This document shows, piece by piece, positions 54,574 to 62,802 of a DNA stretch of 64,000 nucleotides (its first letter is position 1; each line of letters starts with the position of its first letter). The DNA is from [Zimmermannella] faecalis ATCC 13722 (GTDB lineage: Bacteria > Actinomycetota > Actinomycetes > Actinomycetales > Microbacteriaceae), in assembly GCF_000381765.1 (NCBI RefSeq), contig NZ_KB907079.1:1-64000 (forward strand), in the 5' to 3' direction. The position numbers and the translations under genes are program-made. Under the pieces are notes generated by a model. That model was not told the DNA's origin, ran no database searches, and saw nothing but the letters and a program-made list of their open reading frames with translations.

Positions 54574-55586
54574 TCCGAGTCGGCGGCGAGTGCCTCGGCG
54601 AGGGCGAGCGCGCCGGTACCGAGGGCGGGGCCGCTGATCTTGATCTGGGTGCTCGGCATGACGTAGATGCGGTCGTTCTGCCAGGCGGGGGTGTCGATGA
54701 GCGTTGGGAATGCCTCGATGAAGCCGTCGACGCCGCCCCACTCTTCGAGGTCGGCCGTGCCGACGAGAATCGCGTCGGGCTGCGTGCTGAGCAGCCCCTC
54801 GTCGCTGTATGCGACGGAGTATCCGCGCAGCCCGCTGTCGACGCCGATGCTCGTGAAGCCGATGGCGTCGGCGATATCGGCGCCGGCCGTGCCCGTGCCG
54901 ACCACGGCGTTCGCGCCGCCGGCGCCGCTCGACGTCACCTGCAGTACGCGCAGGTCGCCGATCTGCTCTGAGAGGCTCGCCGCCTGCGTCAGCTGCTCCT
55001 CGACGGCCGAGGCGATCTCTTCGCCAGCCTCCGGGGCGCCGATGTACGAGGCGACGGCGCGGATCTTGTCGGCGGTCGACTGCTGGTCGTCGTAGACGAC
55101 GGCGTCGATGCCCGCGTCGCGGAACTGCTCGGCGACGTCGCCGTGGCGGCGCGGGTTGTTGCCGATGAACAGGGTGCCCTCGATCGAGAGCAGCCCCTCG
55201 GTGCCGGTCGCCTGCGAGAACTCGTACTGCACCGGCGCGTCGAGCGCGATCTGCGAGGCCCCGTCGGCCGGTGCGGCATAGACGTAGTCGCCGAGCCCGA
55301 GCGCACCGAGAATCTCGGCGACGTCATCACCGGCGACGATGATGCGGCTGATGTCGTCGATCTCGACCTCGGCGCCGGTGGCGTCGGTGACCGAAACGGG
55401 AAGCTGCGGGTCGGCGACCGCGGTCGGCTGCGCATCCCCCTCGACGACGTGCCAGGCGTCGGGGATCTCGACGTCGATTGCCGACGCGGCGCTCGTCTCG
55501 TCGGTAGCGCCGGTCGCCGTTGCGCATCCGGTGAGGTGCAGTGCGGTGAGGGTTAGCGCGATGGCTGCGGGGCGGCTTCGTGGCAT
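54570..55586 (-). CDS. Haem/ferric-siderophore-binding lipoprotein, HmuT-like
   Basis: A 338-residue substrate-binding protein. A short signal peptide ends in the lipobox LTGC at about residue 21. The mature part is a type III (Fec/BtuF) fold with AEILGALGLGDYVYA and SIEGTLFIGN, resembling HmuT. The start at 55586 has AGAAGG six bases upstream. It is the first gene of hmuT-hmuU-hmuV-fes, all coupled by overlaps. A weak iron box lies 17 bases upstream. Confidence 0.88.
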   Translation of the reverse strand: MPRSRPAAIALTLTALHLTGCATATGATDETSAASAIDVEIPDAWHVVEGDAQPTAVADPQLPVSVTDATGAEVEIDDISRIIVAGDDVAEILGALGLGDYVYAAPADGASQIALDAPVQYEFSQATGTEGLLSIEGTLFIGNNPRRHGDVAEQFRDAGIDAVVYDDQQSTADKIRAVASYIGAPEAGEEIASAVEEQLTQAASLSEQIGDLRVLQVTSSGAGGANAVVGTGTAGADIADAIGFTSIGVDSGLRGYSVAYSDEGLLSTQPDAILVGTADLEEWGGVDGFIEAFPTLIDTPAWQNDRIYVMPSTQIKISGPALGTGALALAEALAADSE

Positions 55587-55603
55587 AGTGACCTTCTTCT
55601 GAT

Positions 55604-55622
55604 GTAAGTAAGGATGGCCTAA
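55604..55622 (-). promoter_or_regulatory. Possible IdeR/DtxR iron box upstream of hmuT-like gene
   Basis: On the minus strand the 19-mer matches TWAGGTWAGSCTWACCTWA at about 14 positions, with half-sites TTAGG and CCTTAC. The centre deviates. Position and gene function support it more than the sequence. Confidence 0.35.
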
Positions 55623-55707
55623 GTACGTTAGCATTGGTGTGCGCGCTCGCATGACGCCAGCGCGCTCGAGAGCTTGGTGCGGCTTCGCCGCCGACGAAGG
55701 GGATTCG

Positions 55708-56409
55708 ATGGCCGATGCACTGGGTTCTGGCAAGTCCGCCGCCGCCGTCGACTTTCTGCGCGCGCGGATCGCCTCGGGCGAGTGGGCGGTGAACTCCCGC
55801 ATCCCCCGCGAGCCCGAGCTCATGGAGCTCATGGGCGTCGGCAAATCGACCGTGCGCGAGGCCGTGCGTTCGCTCGCGGGCATCGGGATGCTCGAGCCGA
55901 TTCGCGGGGTGGGCACCTTCGTGCGTTCGCGCACGCCGGTTAATGCGGTCGTGGCGTCGTCGATCGGTGCGTATGGGGTCGAGGATGTGCTCGGATTTCG
56001 CGCCGCGCTCGAGATCGAGGCCGCGCGCCAGGCCGCCCTGCACCGGACCGACGAGCAGGCGGAGCGGCTGCGGATGCTGTTGAGCGACGCCCACAACGCC
56101 GGCGCCGAGACCTCACTCCCCCGCGCGCACGGGCAGGCACCCGGCGGGTTCCACCAGCAGATCGTCGAGGCGTCGGGGAACCTGCTGCTGCGCGACCTGT
56201 ACGTTGCCGCGATCGCGGCGATTCGCGACAAGCGGGGCGCAGGGTTGATTCAGGACGATGATCGGGCTGAGCTGCGCCGGGAGGACCATGCGCGGATCGC
56301 ATTGGCGATTGAGCAGGGGGATGCTGCTGCCGCCGCGGATGCTATGGCGCGGCATGTCGCGCGGGATATTGCGGCGCGTGGGGGTGGGCCGGCGGCTCAG
56401 ATTTCCTAG
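55708..56409 (+). CDS. GntR/FadR-family transcriptional regulator
   Basis: A 233-residue regulator. The winged helix is IPREPELMELMGVGKSTVREAV with wing IRGVGTFV. An FCD domain (about 90-225) follows, with FHQQIVEASGN and DHARIALAIEQG. The start at 55708 has GAAGGGG upstream. It is divergent from the iron importer operon; the 121-base gap contains the iron-box candidate. The stop TAG overlaps the complement of the stop codon of a minus-strand gene remnant. Its effector is unknown. Confidence 0.87.
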   Translation: MADALGSGKSAAAVDFLRARIASGEWAVNSRIPREPELMELMGVGKSTVREAVRSLAGIGMLEPIRGVGTFVRSRTPVNAVVASSIGAYGVEDVLGFRAALEIEAARQAALHRTDEQAERLRMLLSDAHNAGAETSLPRAHGQAPGGFHQQIVEASGNLLLRDLYVAAIAAIRDKRGAGLIQDDDRAELRREDHARIALAIEQGDAAAAADAMARHVARDIAARGGGPAAQIS

Positions 56410-56661
56410 GACGTCACGAGCTGCATCAATTCGGTGTAGTCGGTGACAACGTCGTACTTGATGTCATCGCCATTCTTCTCACTGACCGTGGTGAAGAACT
56501 TGCGAGCGCACTCGATCTTCGCCTCCTCAATTCCCCACACCGGGATGAGTAGCCCGCATGACAGCTTCGCGTAGACAGCAACCGAGTGACTCGTTTCGAC
56601 CTCGATGACAAACCGGCGTTCAACCTTGGAGACGATGACGACAGAGTCGCAGACGTGATTG
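56406..56661 (-). pseudogene. 3' remnant of an unrecognised gene
   Basis: From about 56661 down to TAG at 56406 the minus strand encodes some 84 residues of normal composition, without a start codon at the upstream edge. Readable segments include RRFVIEVETSHSVAVYAKL, LLIPVWGIEEAKIECARKF and the end TDYTELMQLVTS. The open frame loses protein-like character at the recombinase junction near 56665, so the 5' part of the gene was probably lost when the element integrated or was deleted. I do not recognise the family. Confidence 0.5.
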
Positions 56662-57739
56662 TTGCGCCTCCGAGAACGGCCGCGAGAGCCGCACCGTCAC
56701 CGTCGACGAGCACCGCGCACCACTGGTCACCTGGGCGTTCAGCGCCTACGCCACCGGTGAACACTCCGTGCGCACTCTCACTAAAGAACTCGTCCGGCGA
56801 GGACTGACAACAGTGCCCACCGCGCGGCTGGCAGAGAAGCCGGTCGAGATCCGTCACGTCCACTCGATGCTCACCAACATCTACTACACCGGCATCACCA
56901 CGTTCAAAGGCGTCGAGTACCCCGGTAGCCACACCCCGCTCATCGACCGCGAAACCTTCGAGAAGGTCCAGACGATCCTGAAAGAGAAGATCAACGGGGA
57001 ACGGTCGATCAAGCACGACCACTACCTCAAGTCCACGATGTACTGCGGGCACTGCGGCTTCCGGATGGTCGTCCAGGTGGTGAAGAACCGTCACGGCGAA
57101 ACCTACCCGTACTACTCCTGCCTCGGACGACACTCCAAGCGCACCGACTGCACCCTCCGCTCCATCCAGATCGAACACGCCGAAGACCTGATCCAAGATC
57201 TCTACGACCGCATCAGTCTCGCGCCCGACTTCCGCCGCGACCTCGAAACACTCCTCCGGCACGGACTGAAGCAGCTTCGCACCGACACCGACCTTGAACG
57301 AGAACAACTCGAGGCCACGAAGCAGACCATCGAGCGTCGCCAACGCAAACTCCTCGAAGCCCACTACAACGACGCGATCCCCATCGACATGCTCCGCACC
57401 GAGCAGAAACGCCTCGACACCGAACTGGCCGCCACCAACCGCAGCCTCAGCAACCTCACCGCCGATATCGCCGAAGCCGACGAACTCATCAGCATCGCAC
57501 TCGACATCGCCCAGCACGCCGGAAACACCTATCGGCAAGCCCCCGAGCACATCCGCCGCATGTTCAACCAGCTCCTCTTCGACAAACTCCTCGTCACCAC
57601 CGACGACAACGGCCAGCACTACGTCGAGGCAACCTCCCGGGCACCATTCGACGTCATCTACAGCCCAGACACCCGAGCACTCGTCCACGAGGCACGACAC
57701 GCACAGCACGACGCCACCCCCGACGGCACGGGGCAAACG

Positions 57740-57764
57740 AAAAAGCCCGCCGAAATCGGCGGGC
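57740..57764 (-). terminator. Intrinsic terminator of the tRNA-Ala gene
   Basis: GCCCGCCG-AAAT-CGGCGGGC forms an eight-pair stem. Five A residues on the plus strand become a T-tract for leftward transcription. It lies 63 bases beyond the encoded CCA end of the tRNA. Confidence 0.8.
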
Positions 57765-57827
57765 TCTCCCTGGACGTACTGTCCGATCAGTTCATTGCTC
57801 TTGTCGAGGGTTCGAGTAAGAGCATCG

Positions 57828-57903
57828 TGGTGGACCTAAGGGGATTCGAACCCCTGACCTTCTCATTGCGAACGAGACGCGCTACCAACTGCGCCATAGG
57901 CCC
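57828..57903 (-). tRNA. tRNA-Ala (anticodon CGC)
   Basis: The gene begins GGGCCTATGGCGCAG. It has the anticodon loop TTCGCAA (anticodon CGC) in a CTCG/TGAG stem region and the T-arm GGGGTTCGAATCCCC. The acceptor stem GGGCCTA pairs with TAGGTCC, followed by discriminator A and an encoded CCA. The 3' end faces the recombinase remnant, as expected for a tRNA used as an integration site. Confidence 0.95.
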
Positions 57904-57982
57904 TTGCAACAAGGAAAAACTCTAGCACGCACCTGGCCGCTCGGTGAAATCGCGCGAGCAAATCCCGGAGCCAGGAGCAGAG

Positions 57983-58972
57983 CTAGCGGTTCCCGCCGCC
58001 GTTCCCATTGCCGCCGCTGTTCCCGCCATTGCCGCCACCGCCGTTGCCGCTGTTCTGCGTCGGCTCGGGCTGGCTCGTCGGCTGCGGCTCATCATCATCG
58101 TCGCCGCTGCCGCCACCACCGATGACGCCCGGGGTCTCCTCGGGGTCTTCGGTCTCCTCGGGCTCCTCGGTGGGCTCCGGAGTCTCCTCGGGTTCCTCGG
58201 TCGCCTTCGGCGCCTGCGTCTTCGGCGGGGCCGGCGGCACGTAGGTGACGCGGTTCGCGTAGTGCTCGTCGCGCGCGTTACCGAGCGCCGCGGCGAGCTG
58301 CCCGACGGCGGCCGAGAGGTCGGTGAGTTTGTCGGTCGAGAGGTTCTGCTGCACGGCGATCACGGCCGAGTCGATCTCGGTTACGGTGTCCCAGTTCATC
58401 GCCGACCACTCGCCCTTGAGCTCATCCACTCGCGAGAGCAGCTCGGGCACGTAGGTGTCGACGAAGTAGCTCACCGCGTCGTCCGAGAGGCGCTGCGTCG
58501 TGCCGGCGTTGTTGTCGACGAGCGACTCCGACACGGCGTCGATGCGGTTCTTCATCTCACCGCTCGTGTCGTCGGTGACGAACGTCGCCGAGAGCGCGTA
58601 GGCGCCGATCACGGGCTTCGAGGTGTCGGCGGCGGCCTGCACGTCGGGCTGAATCACGACGATGTTCGCGGTCTGCACACCCGCGGCCTCGGCGGCGGCG
58701 ATCGCCTCGCGGCGGTTCGCGCCGACGAACGAGATGATCATCGGCAGCACGATCACGACCACCAGCAGTACCGAGAGCAGCGTGATGAGGTTCACGCGCC
58801 GCTGCTGCGACGAGCTCTTCCACTTCGCGCCGAACCCACCGGTCGCGGCGCGCGCGTTCGTCGCGCCGGTGCGCCCCATGTCGCGACCCGTCGACGTGAA
58901 CACGCCAGAGCGAACCTCGAGCTGCTCGTTGCTCGTCTGCTCGAACGGGTTCGGACCGACACGTTTGGCCAT
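57983..58972 (-). CDS. Membrane-anchored protein with acidic Pro/Glu tail and Gly/Asn-rich end
   Basis: A 329-residue protein of unknown function. A polar N-terminus (1-55) precedes one transmembrane helix (about 60-80). An extracytoplasmic alpha-helical domain (about 85-245) follows. The C-terminal low-complexity part comprises repeated Glu-Glu-Pro/Thr-Glu units (about 250-285), an Asp/Ser block and an NGGGNGGNSGG end. The start at 58972 has AGGA upstream. It is 76 bases downstream of the SepX/GlpR-like gene on the same strand, which suggests an envelope or division role (weak inference). I see no catalytic motif. Confidence 0.75.
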   Translation of the reverse strand: MAKRVGPNPFEQTSNEQLEVRSGVFTSTGRDMGRTGATNARAATGGFGAKWKSSSQQRRVNLITLLSVLLVVVIVLPMIISFVGANRREAIAAAEAAGVQTANIVVIQPDVQAAADTSKPVIGAYALSATFVTDDTSGEMKNRIDAVSESLVDNNAGTTQRLSDDAVSYFVDTYVPELLSRVDELKGEWSAMNWDTVTEIDSAVIAVQQNLSTDKLTDLSAAVGQLAAALGNARDEHYANRVTYVPPAPPKTQAPKATEEPEETPEPTEEPEETEDPEETPGVIGGGGSGDDDDEPQPTSQPEPTQNSGNGGGGNGGNSGGNGNGGGNR

Positions 58973-59048
58973 CGAGTGTCCTGCCAACCTTGAAGTAGTA
59001 ACGGGGATATCGGGCGCGGCGGCGCCGCTCAACCCCTAAGCGTACCCG

Positions 59049-60311
59049 CTAGCCCGCGCGGCGACGACGAAGCAGTGCGTCGAGGTCGTCGTACTCCCCC
59101 GCGCCCGCGTCTTCGACAATCGCGTCGAGGTCGCCCATGCGGCTCCAGCCGCTCGCGCTGTCGACGGTGATGGGGCGGATGCGGTGGGCACCACTCGGCA
59201 GGGTCGCGACATCGCGGTGCGCGTCGCGCAGCGCCTGCGTCGAGCGCTCCGACTCCTCGCGCAGCAGCTGGGCAAGGTCGACGTCCATCTGGTCGCGCTC
59301 GGCGGGCTCGCCGCCGGGGCCGCCGCCGGGGCCCGAGCCGTCGGGGCCAGCAAACTCGTCGGCCGTCGCGCGGCCGAGGTAGAGGGGCTTCGGGAGCGGC
59401 ACGGGCGTCCACGAGTTTGCGGGCGCCGGGGCCGCGTCGGCCGCCGGGGTCTCGAGGTCAAAGAAGATGATGTCGCGCTGCTTCGGCTTCGCCTCGGCGA
59501 TCTGCTCGAGCTCCTCCGCAACCTGAGGGGCCGCGGGCGCTTCGACGGGAGCGTGCTGCTGCGCGAGCCAGACCGAGTTGATGCGCGTGAGCATCCACCC
59601 CGCCCCGACCGCGACCGCAACACCGGCGACGAGCAGGGCGATGCCGACCCCGGTCATGCCCACCACGAGGCCGATGACGAGCAGCACGATGCCGAACGCG
59701 CCGGTACCGGTGGCCGCGAGGCGGCCGCGCTGGCGACGCTTCGCCGCCTCGGCCGGGTCGCCAATGCGCGGCGACGGACCCGTGAGCTTGCGCTCGACGG
59801 CGCGCTCCGAACCCGACTCGCCGCCGGCCCACCGCTCGGCCGCGGTCTCGCCCTGCGCGCGCACCTCGGCCTCTCGCTGTGCCGCTCGTGCTGCCGCTGC
59901 TCGCGCTCGTGCCACGGCCTCGCGCCGAGCAATCGCGTCTGCCATCTCTGCCTCCGCTGCTTCTCGTTCTTGCCGGTTGGCCCGCGCCTCTGCGAGCTTG
60001 AGTTTCGCCGCCGCCGCGCGCTGCGCCGCCTCGGCTCGTGCCTGTTCGCGCACGGCCTCGGCCTCGAGCTGGCGGGCACGCTTGAGCTCGCGCTGCTGCG
60101 TGCGCACGCCGCGCGCCGTCGCCTCGACCTCGTACACCTGCGGGGTCGCCGCCGTCTCGGCGAGCGCACGAATCGTCTGCTGCAGGCGCACCGCGTTGCG
60201 GTCGCTCGCGCGCGCGTTGTGCTCGCGCACCCACGTCGGCACGTAGAACCCGATGGCGAGCAGCGCAATCAGCGCGAGCGCGATGCTGCTAGCCCCTCCG
60301 AATTCCTGCAT
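59049..60311 (-). CDS. SepX/GlpR-like divisome membrane protein
   Basis: A 420-residue protein with an N-terminal helix (about 8-25) and the segment FYVPTWVREHNARASDRNAVR. A long Ala/Arg/Glu-rich probable coiled coil (about 75-170) precedes two helices (about 203-245), and a Pro/Gly-rich cytoplasmic tail ends the protein. The topology and position downstream of galU and rimJ match the actinobacterial SepX/GlpR (Rv0996-like) proteins that link FtsZ-associated factors to the membrane (family knowledge). Assignment rests on position and architecture, not on a clear motif. Confidence 0.65.
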   Translation of the reverse strand: MQEFGGASSIALALIALLAIGFYVPTWVREHNARASDRNAVRLQQTIRALAETAATPQVYEVEATARGVRTQQRELKRARQLEAEAVREQARAEAAQRAAAAKLKLAEARANRQEREAAEAEMADAIARREAVARARAAAARAAQREAEVRAQGETAAERWAGGESGSERAVERKLTGPSPRIGDPAEAAKRRQRGRLAATGTGAFGIVLLVIGLVVGMTGVGIALLVAGVAVAVGAGWMLTRINSVWLAQQHAPVEAPAAPQVAEELEQIAEAKPKQRDIIFFDLETPAADAAPAPANSWTPVPLPKPLYLGRATADEFAGPDGSGPGGGPGGEPAERDQMDVDLAQLLREESERSTQALRDAHRDVATLPSGAHRIRPITVDSASGWSRMGDLDAIVEDAGAGEYDDLDALLRRRRAG

Positions 60312-60432
60312 GCGCTCACGTTATGGGGCAGAACGAGCGAAGCCCCGGATTGTTTCGGGAGTGTCTCGTGTGACGGATGTGGTTTCCCAGGTTGCGCTGA
60401 GGTTCGGGGCACCAATAGCGCTCAGCGTCGAG

Positions 60433-61071
60433 CTACGAAAGCGGCCCAGCCTCGGGCCGCGCGGCGACCCGCTCGTCGACCTCGCCGTCGCGCCAGCGAC
60501 GATACACACCCTGCGGCACCTCGTCACGCACGAGGCCGAAGCAGTAGTGGTCGCGCCAGTCGCCGTCGATGTGGATGTACCGGGCCCGGCGCCCCTCGTA
60601 CCGAAACCCGAGCTTCTCGACGACCCGCAGCGACGGCACGTTCTCGGGGCGAATGCAGATCTCCACCCGGTGCAGGCCGAGGCGCTGGAACGCGTAGTCG
60701 GTCGCCATCGCGACGCTCGCGGGCGTGTAGCCGCGCCCCGCGACCGACTGCGCGACCCAGTAGCCGATCGTGCCCTGCATGACCGCGCCCCACTGGATGT
60801 TCGACATCGTAAGTTGGCCGACGATCGCACCGCCGACCTCGAGCACCCACGGCACCGACACCCGCTGCGCCGACTGGTCGAGCAGCGACCGCACGGCGCC
60901 GCGCACGTTCCAGTTGCCCGAACCGCCCGGCAGCGTCGCCTCCCACGGCTGCAGCCACGGCCGGTTTGCGAGCAGCACCCGCTCGAGCTCCCGCGCGTCG
61001 CGCATCCGCAGCGGCCGCAGGGTGAGCTCACAGTCGACGAGCTCGGGATGCTCGCTTCCCGCGAGGGCCAC
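60433..61071 (-). CDS. GNAT acetyltransferase, RimJ/RimL-like
   Basis: A 212-residue Gcn5-related N-acetyltransferase. The acetyl-CoA-binding region includes GTIGYWVAQSVAGRGYTPASV; later ENVPSLRVVEKLGFRYEG is the standard C-terminal GNAT motif. The start is GTG at 61071, sharing a base with the galU stop (TAGTG), so it is coupled to galU. RimJ-type enzymes acetylate N-termini of proteins; the target is unknown. It lies 121 bases upstream of the SepX/GlpR-like gene. Confidence 0.88.
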   Translation of the reverse strand: MALAGSEHPELVDCELTLRPLRMRDARELERVLLANRPWLQPWEATLPGGSGNWNVRGAVRSLLDQSAQRVSVPWVLEVGGAIVGQLTMSNIQWGAVMQGTIGYWVAQSVAGRGYTPASVAMATDYAFQRLGLHRVEICIRPENVPSLRVVEKLGFRYEGRRARYIHIDGDWRDHYCFGLVRDEVPQGVYRRWRDGEVDERVAARPEAGPLS

Positions 61072-62012
61072 TAGCCCTCGTTCGCGTCGTCCGCGGCGAG
61101 CTGCGCCGCGTACCACTGCACCCACTCGCGCGTCTGCGCGCCGAGGTCGTGCGACGCGACCGCGAGCTCGACGTTCGCCTTGATGTACTCGAGCTTGTTG
61201 CCGGTGTCGTAGCGGCGGCCCTCATAGACGAGCGCGACGACACCACCGGTCTCCTCGCGCCGCTGCGCGAGCTCGACGAGCGCATCCGTGAGCTGAATCT
61301 CGCCACCGCGGCCCGGCTCGGTGCGCTCGAGAATCTCGAACGCCTCGGCGCGCAGCACGTACCGGCCGATGATCGCGTAGTTCGAGGGGGCGTGCTCGAC
61401 GGCCGGCTTCTCAACGAGCGTGTCGACCCAATACGTCGGCCAGCGGTAGTCGCCGGCGCTCGCGAACTCGCCGTCGATGAGCTGCGGCGCGACGACGCCG
61501 TACGACGACACCTGCTCGACCGGCACCTCCTGCACCGCGACGACGGTCGCGCCGGTCTCGGCGTGCACCTTGATCATCTCGTGCAGCAGCTCGCCGCCGT
61601 CGGCGATGATGTCGTCGCCGAGCAGCACCGCGAACGACTCGTCGCCCACGTGCTGGTGGCCGCGGTACACCGCGTGGCCGAGCCCGAGCGGCGCGCCCTG
61701 GCGCAGGTAGTGCACGTCGGCGAGCGTGCTCGCGTGGCGCACCGCCGCGAGCTTGTGCTCGTCGCCGCGCTCCTCGAGCGCCGCCTCGAGCTCGAGCACG
61801 CGGTCGAAGTGGTTCTCGAGCGGCGTCTTATTGCGGCCCGTCACCATAAGAATGTCGGTGAGCCCGGCTTCCACGGCCTCTTCGACGACGTATTGAATCG
61901 CGGGCCGGTCAACCACCGGCAGCATCTCTTTCGGCATCGCCTTCGTCGCCGGAAGAAATCGCGTGCCGAGCCCTGCGGCGGGAATGACCGCCTTCTTCAC
62001 CTCATACGTCAT
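61071..62012 (-). CDS. galU: UTP-glucose-1-phosphate uridylyltransferase
   Basis: A 313-residue nucleotidyltransferase that makes UDP-glucose for glycan and envelope synthesis. The nucleotide-binding N-terminus is PAAGLGTRFLPATKAMPKEM, with VVDRPAIQYVVEEA following. VLLGDDII provides the Mg-binding Asp, and the PGRGGEIQLTDAL segment is typical of GalU. The start at 62012 has TTAGGA upstream; ATG 62021 and GTG 62030 are less well placed. It is divergent from the 5-FCL gene. Confidence 0.95.
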   Translation of the reverse strand: MTYEVKKAVIPAAGLGTRFLPATKAMPKEMLPVVDRPAIQYVVEEAVEAGLTDILMVTGRNKTPLENHFDRVLELEAALEERGDEHKLAAVRHASTLADVHYLRQGAPLGLGHAVYRGHQHVGDESFAVLLGDDIIADGGELLHEMIKVHAETGATVVAVQEVPVEQVSSYGVVAPQLIDGEFASAGDYRWPTYWVDTLVEKPAVEHAPSNYAIIGRYVLRAEAFEILERTEPGRGGEIQLTDALVELAQRREETGGVVALVYEGRRYDTGNKLEYIKANVELAVASHDLGAQTREWVQWYAAQLAADDANEG

Positions 62013-62043
62013 GATCTGCATCCTAATCACTGGGCATGACCGC

Positions 62044-62049
62044 TAGCGT
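62044..62049 (+). promoter_or_regulatory. -10 element of probable leaderless promoter (5-FCL gene)
   Basis: TAGCGT lies exactly six bases before the ATG at 62056. No ribosome site is present in the short gap to galU. Confidence 0.5.
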
Positions 62050-62055
62050 TGTCGC

Positions 62056-62637
62056 ATGCTCACGAAATGGGAGGTGCGCGACGAAGTTCGGGCACGGCGG
62101 CGGATGCGCGGGGCCGAGTCGACCGCCCGGCTCGCCGGCCAGGTTCGGGACCAGCTCGAGGGCCTCGTGACCCGCTTCGATGCGCGCACGATCGCCTGCT
62201 TCGCCGCGACCCCGCTCGAGCCGCCGACCGGCGCGTTCCTCGACTGGGCGCGTGAGCACGGCGTGCGCGTGCTCCTCCCCCGCGCCGTCTCGGCGACCGC
62301 GCTCGAGTGGTGCGTCGACGACGGCACGCTCCGCGAGCATCCGCGCCTTCGCGTGCCCGAGCCCGCGGGCCTGGCCGACCCCGCCGGGCTCGACCGCGCC
62401 GAGCTCGTCGTGCTGCCCGCGGCCGCGGTCGATCGCACCGGCGCCCGCGTCGGCTGGGGCGGCGGGTACTACGACCGCGCGCTCGAGGTGCTGCGGCCCG
62501 ACCTGCGCAGGCGCCTATTTGCGCTCGTGCACGACGACGAGGTCTTCGACGCGCTCCCCCACGAGCCGCACGACGTGCCCGTCGTGGGCATTGTGACGCC
62601 GACGATGTATCTCGAAACGCATTCGGAATCGCGCTAG
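62056..62637 (+). CDS. 5-formyltetrahydrofolate cyclo-ligase
   Basis: A 193-residue enzyme that converts 5-formyl-THF to 5,10-methenyl-THF with ATP. The conserved C-terminal motif is RVGWGGGYYDRAL, followed by HDVPVVGIVTP. The N-terminal basic region (RDEVRARRRMRG) is the usual start. It is divergent from galU, an arrangement shared with mycobacteria (family knowledge). Confidence 0.93.
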   Translation: MLTKWEVRDEVRARRRMRGAESTARLAGQVRDQLEGLVTRFDARTIACFAATPLEPPTGAFLDWAREHGVRVLLPRAVSATALEWCVDDGTLREHPRLRVPEPAGLADPAGLDRAELVVLPAAAVDRTGARVGWGGGYYDRALEVLRPDLRRRLFALVHDDEVFDALPHEPHDVPVVGIVTPTMYLETHSESR

Positions 62638-62802
62638 CGGCACAACAAATCTTGCTGAATTTTCTGGCGTGTTGTTCTTGAGATTTCCTGTGAACGATAT
62701 GCTCAAAACGCTACCGCGATGAGAGTTGCTCGCTGTAACCCGGCGGGCGGTTCCCGCGCAGTGGCCGGACAATGACATGTTTCCGACCCATAAGGAGGAG
62801 CC

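Larger units (their letters stand above)
56672..57925 (+). pseudogene. Serine recombinase lacking its catalytic domain
   Basis: The frame encodes the C-terminal part of a large serine recombinase. It begins at about ENGRE in the recombinase domain (TWAFSAYATGEHSVRTL, MLTNIYYTGITTFKG). A zinc ribbon follows (MYCGHCGFRM ... YYSCLGRHSKRTDC), then a coiled coil. The N-terminal resolvase domain with the nucleophilic Ser is absent; upstream lies an unrelated minus-strand gene remnant. An internal GTG at 56768 gives a 385-codon frame. The last 60 or so codons, from about 57740, merely read through a tRNA terminator and the tRNA-Ala gene, so the true recombinase end is near 57735. It is probably non-functional. 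Confidence 0.7.

Noticed and set aside
55697-57849. 12-base direct repeat AAGGGGATTCGA shared by the gntR ribosome site and the tRNA-Ala T-arm, as possible att sites
   Set aside because: The upstream copy is fully explained by the Shine-Dalgarno sequence and start of gntR, and the matched segment is internal to the tRNA rather than at its very end. It was kept only as a coincidence unless relatives show an empty site.
57740-57925. C-terminal part of the recombinase frame as real protein
   Set aside because: It translates the tRNA terminator and the tRNA-Ala gene in antisense; this is a read-through artefact.
62643-62672. ACAACA...TGTTGT pairing after the 5-FCL stop as terminator
   Set aside because: The stem is six AT-rich pairs with a loop above 15 bases and no T-tract.
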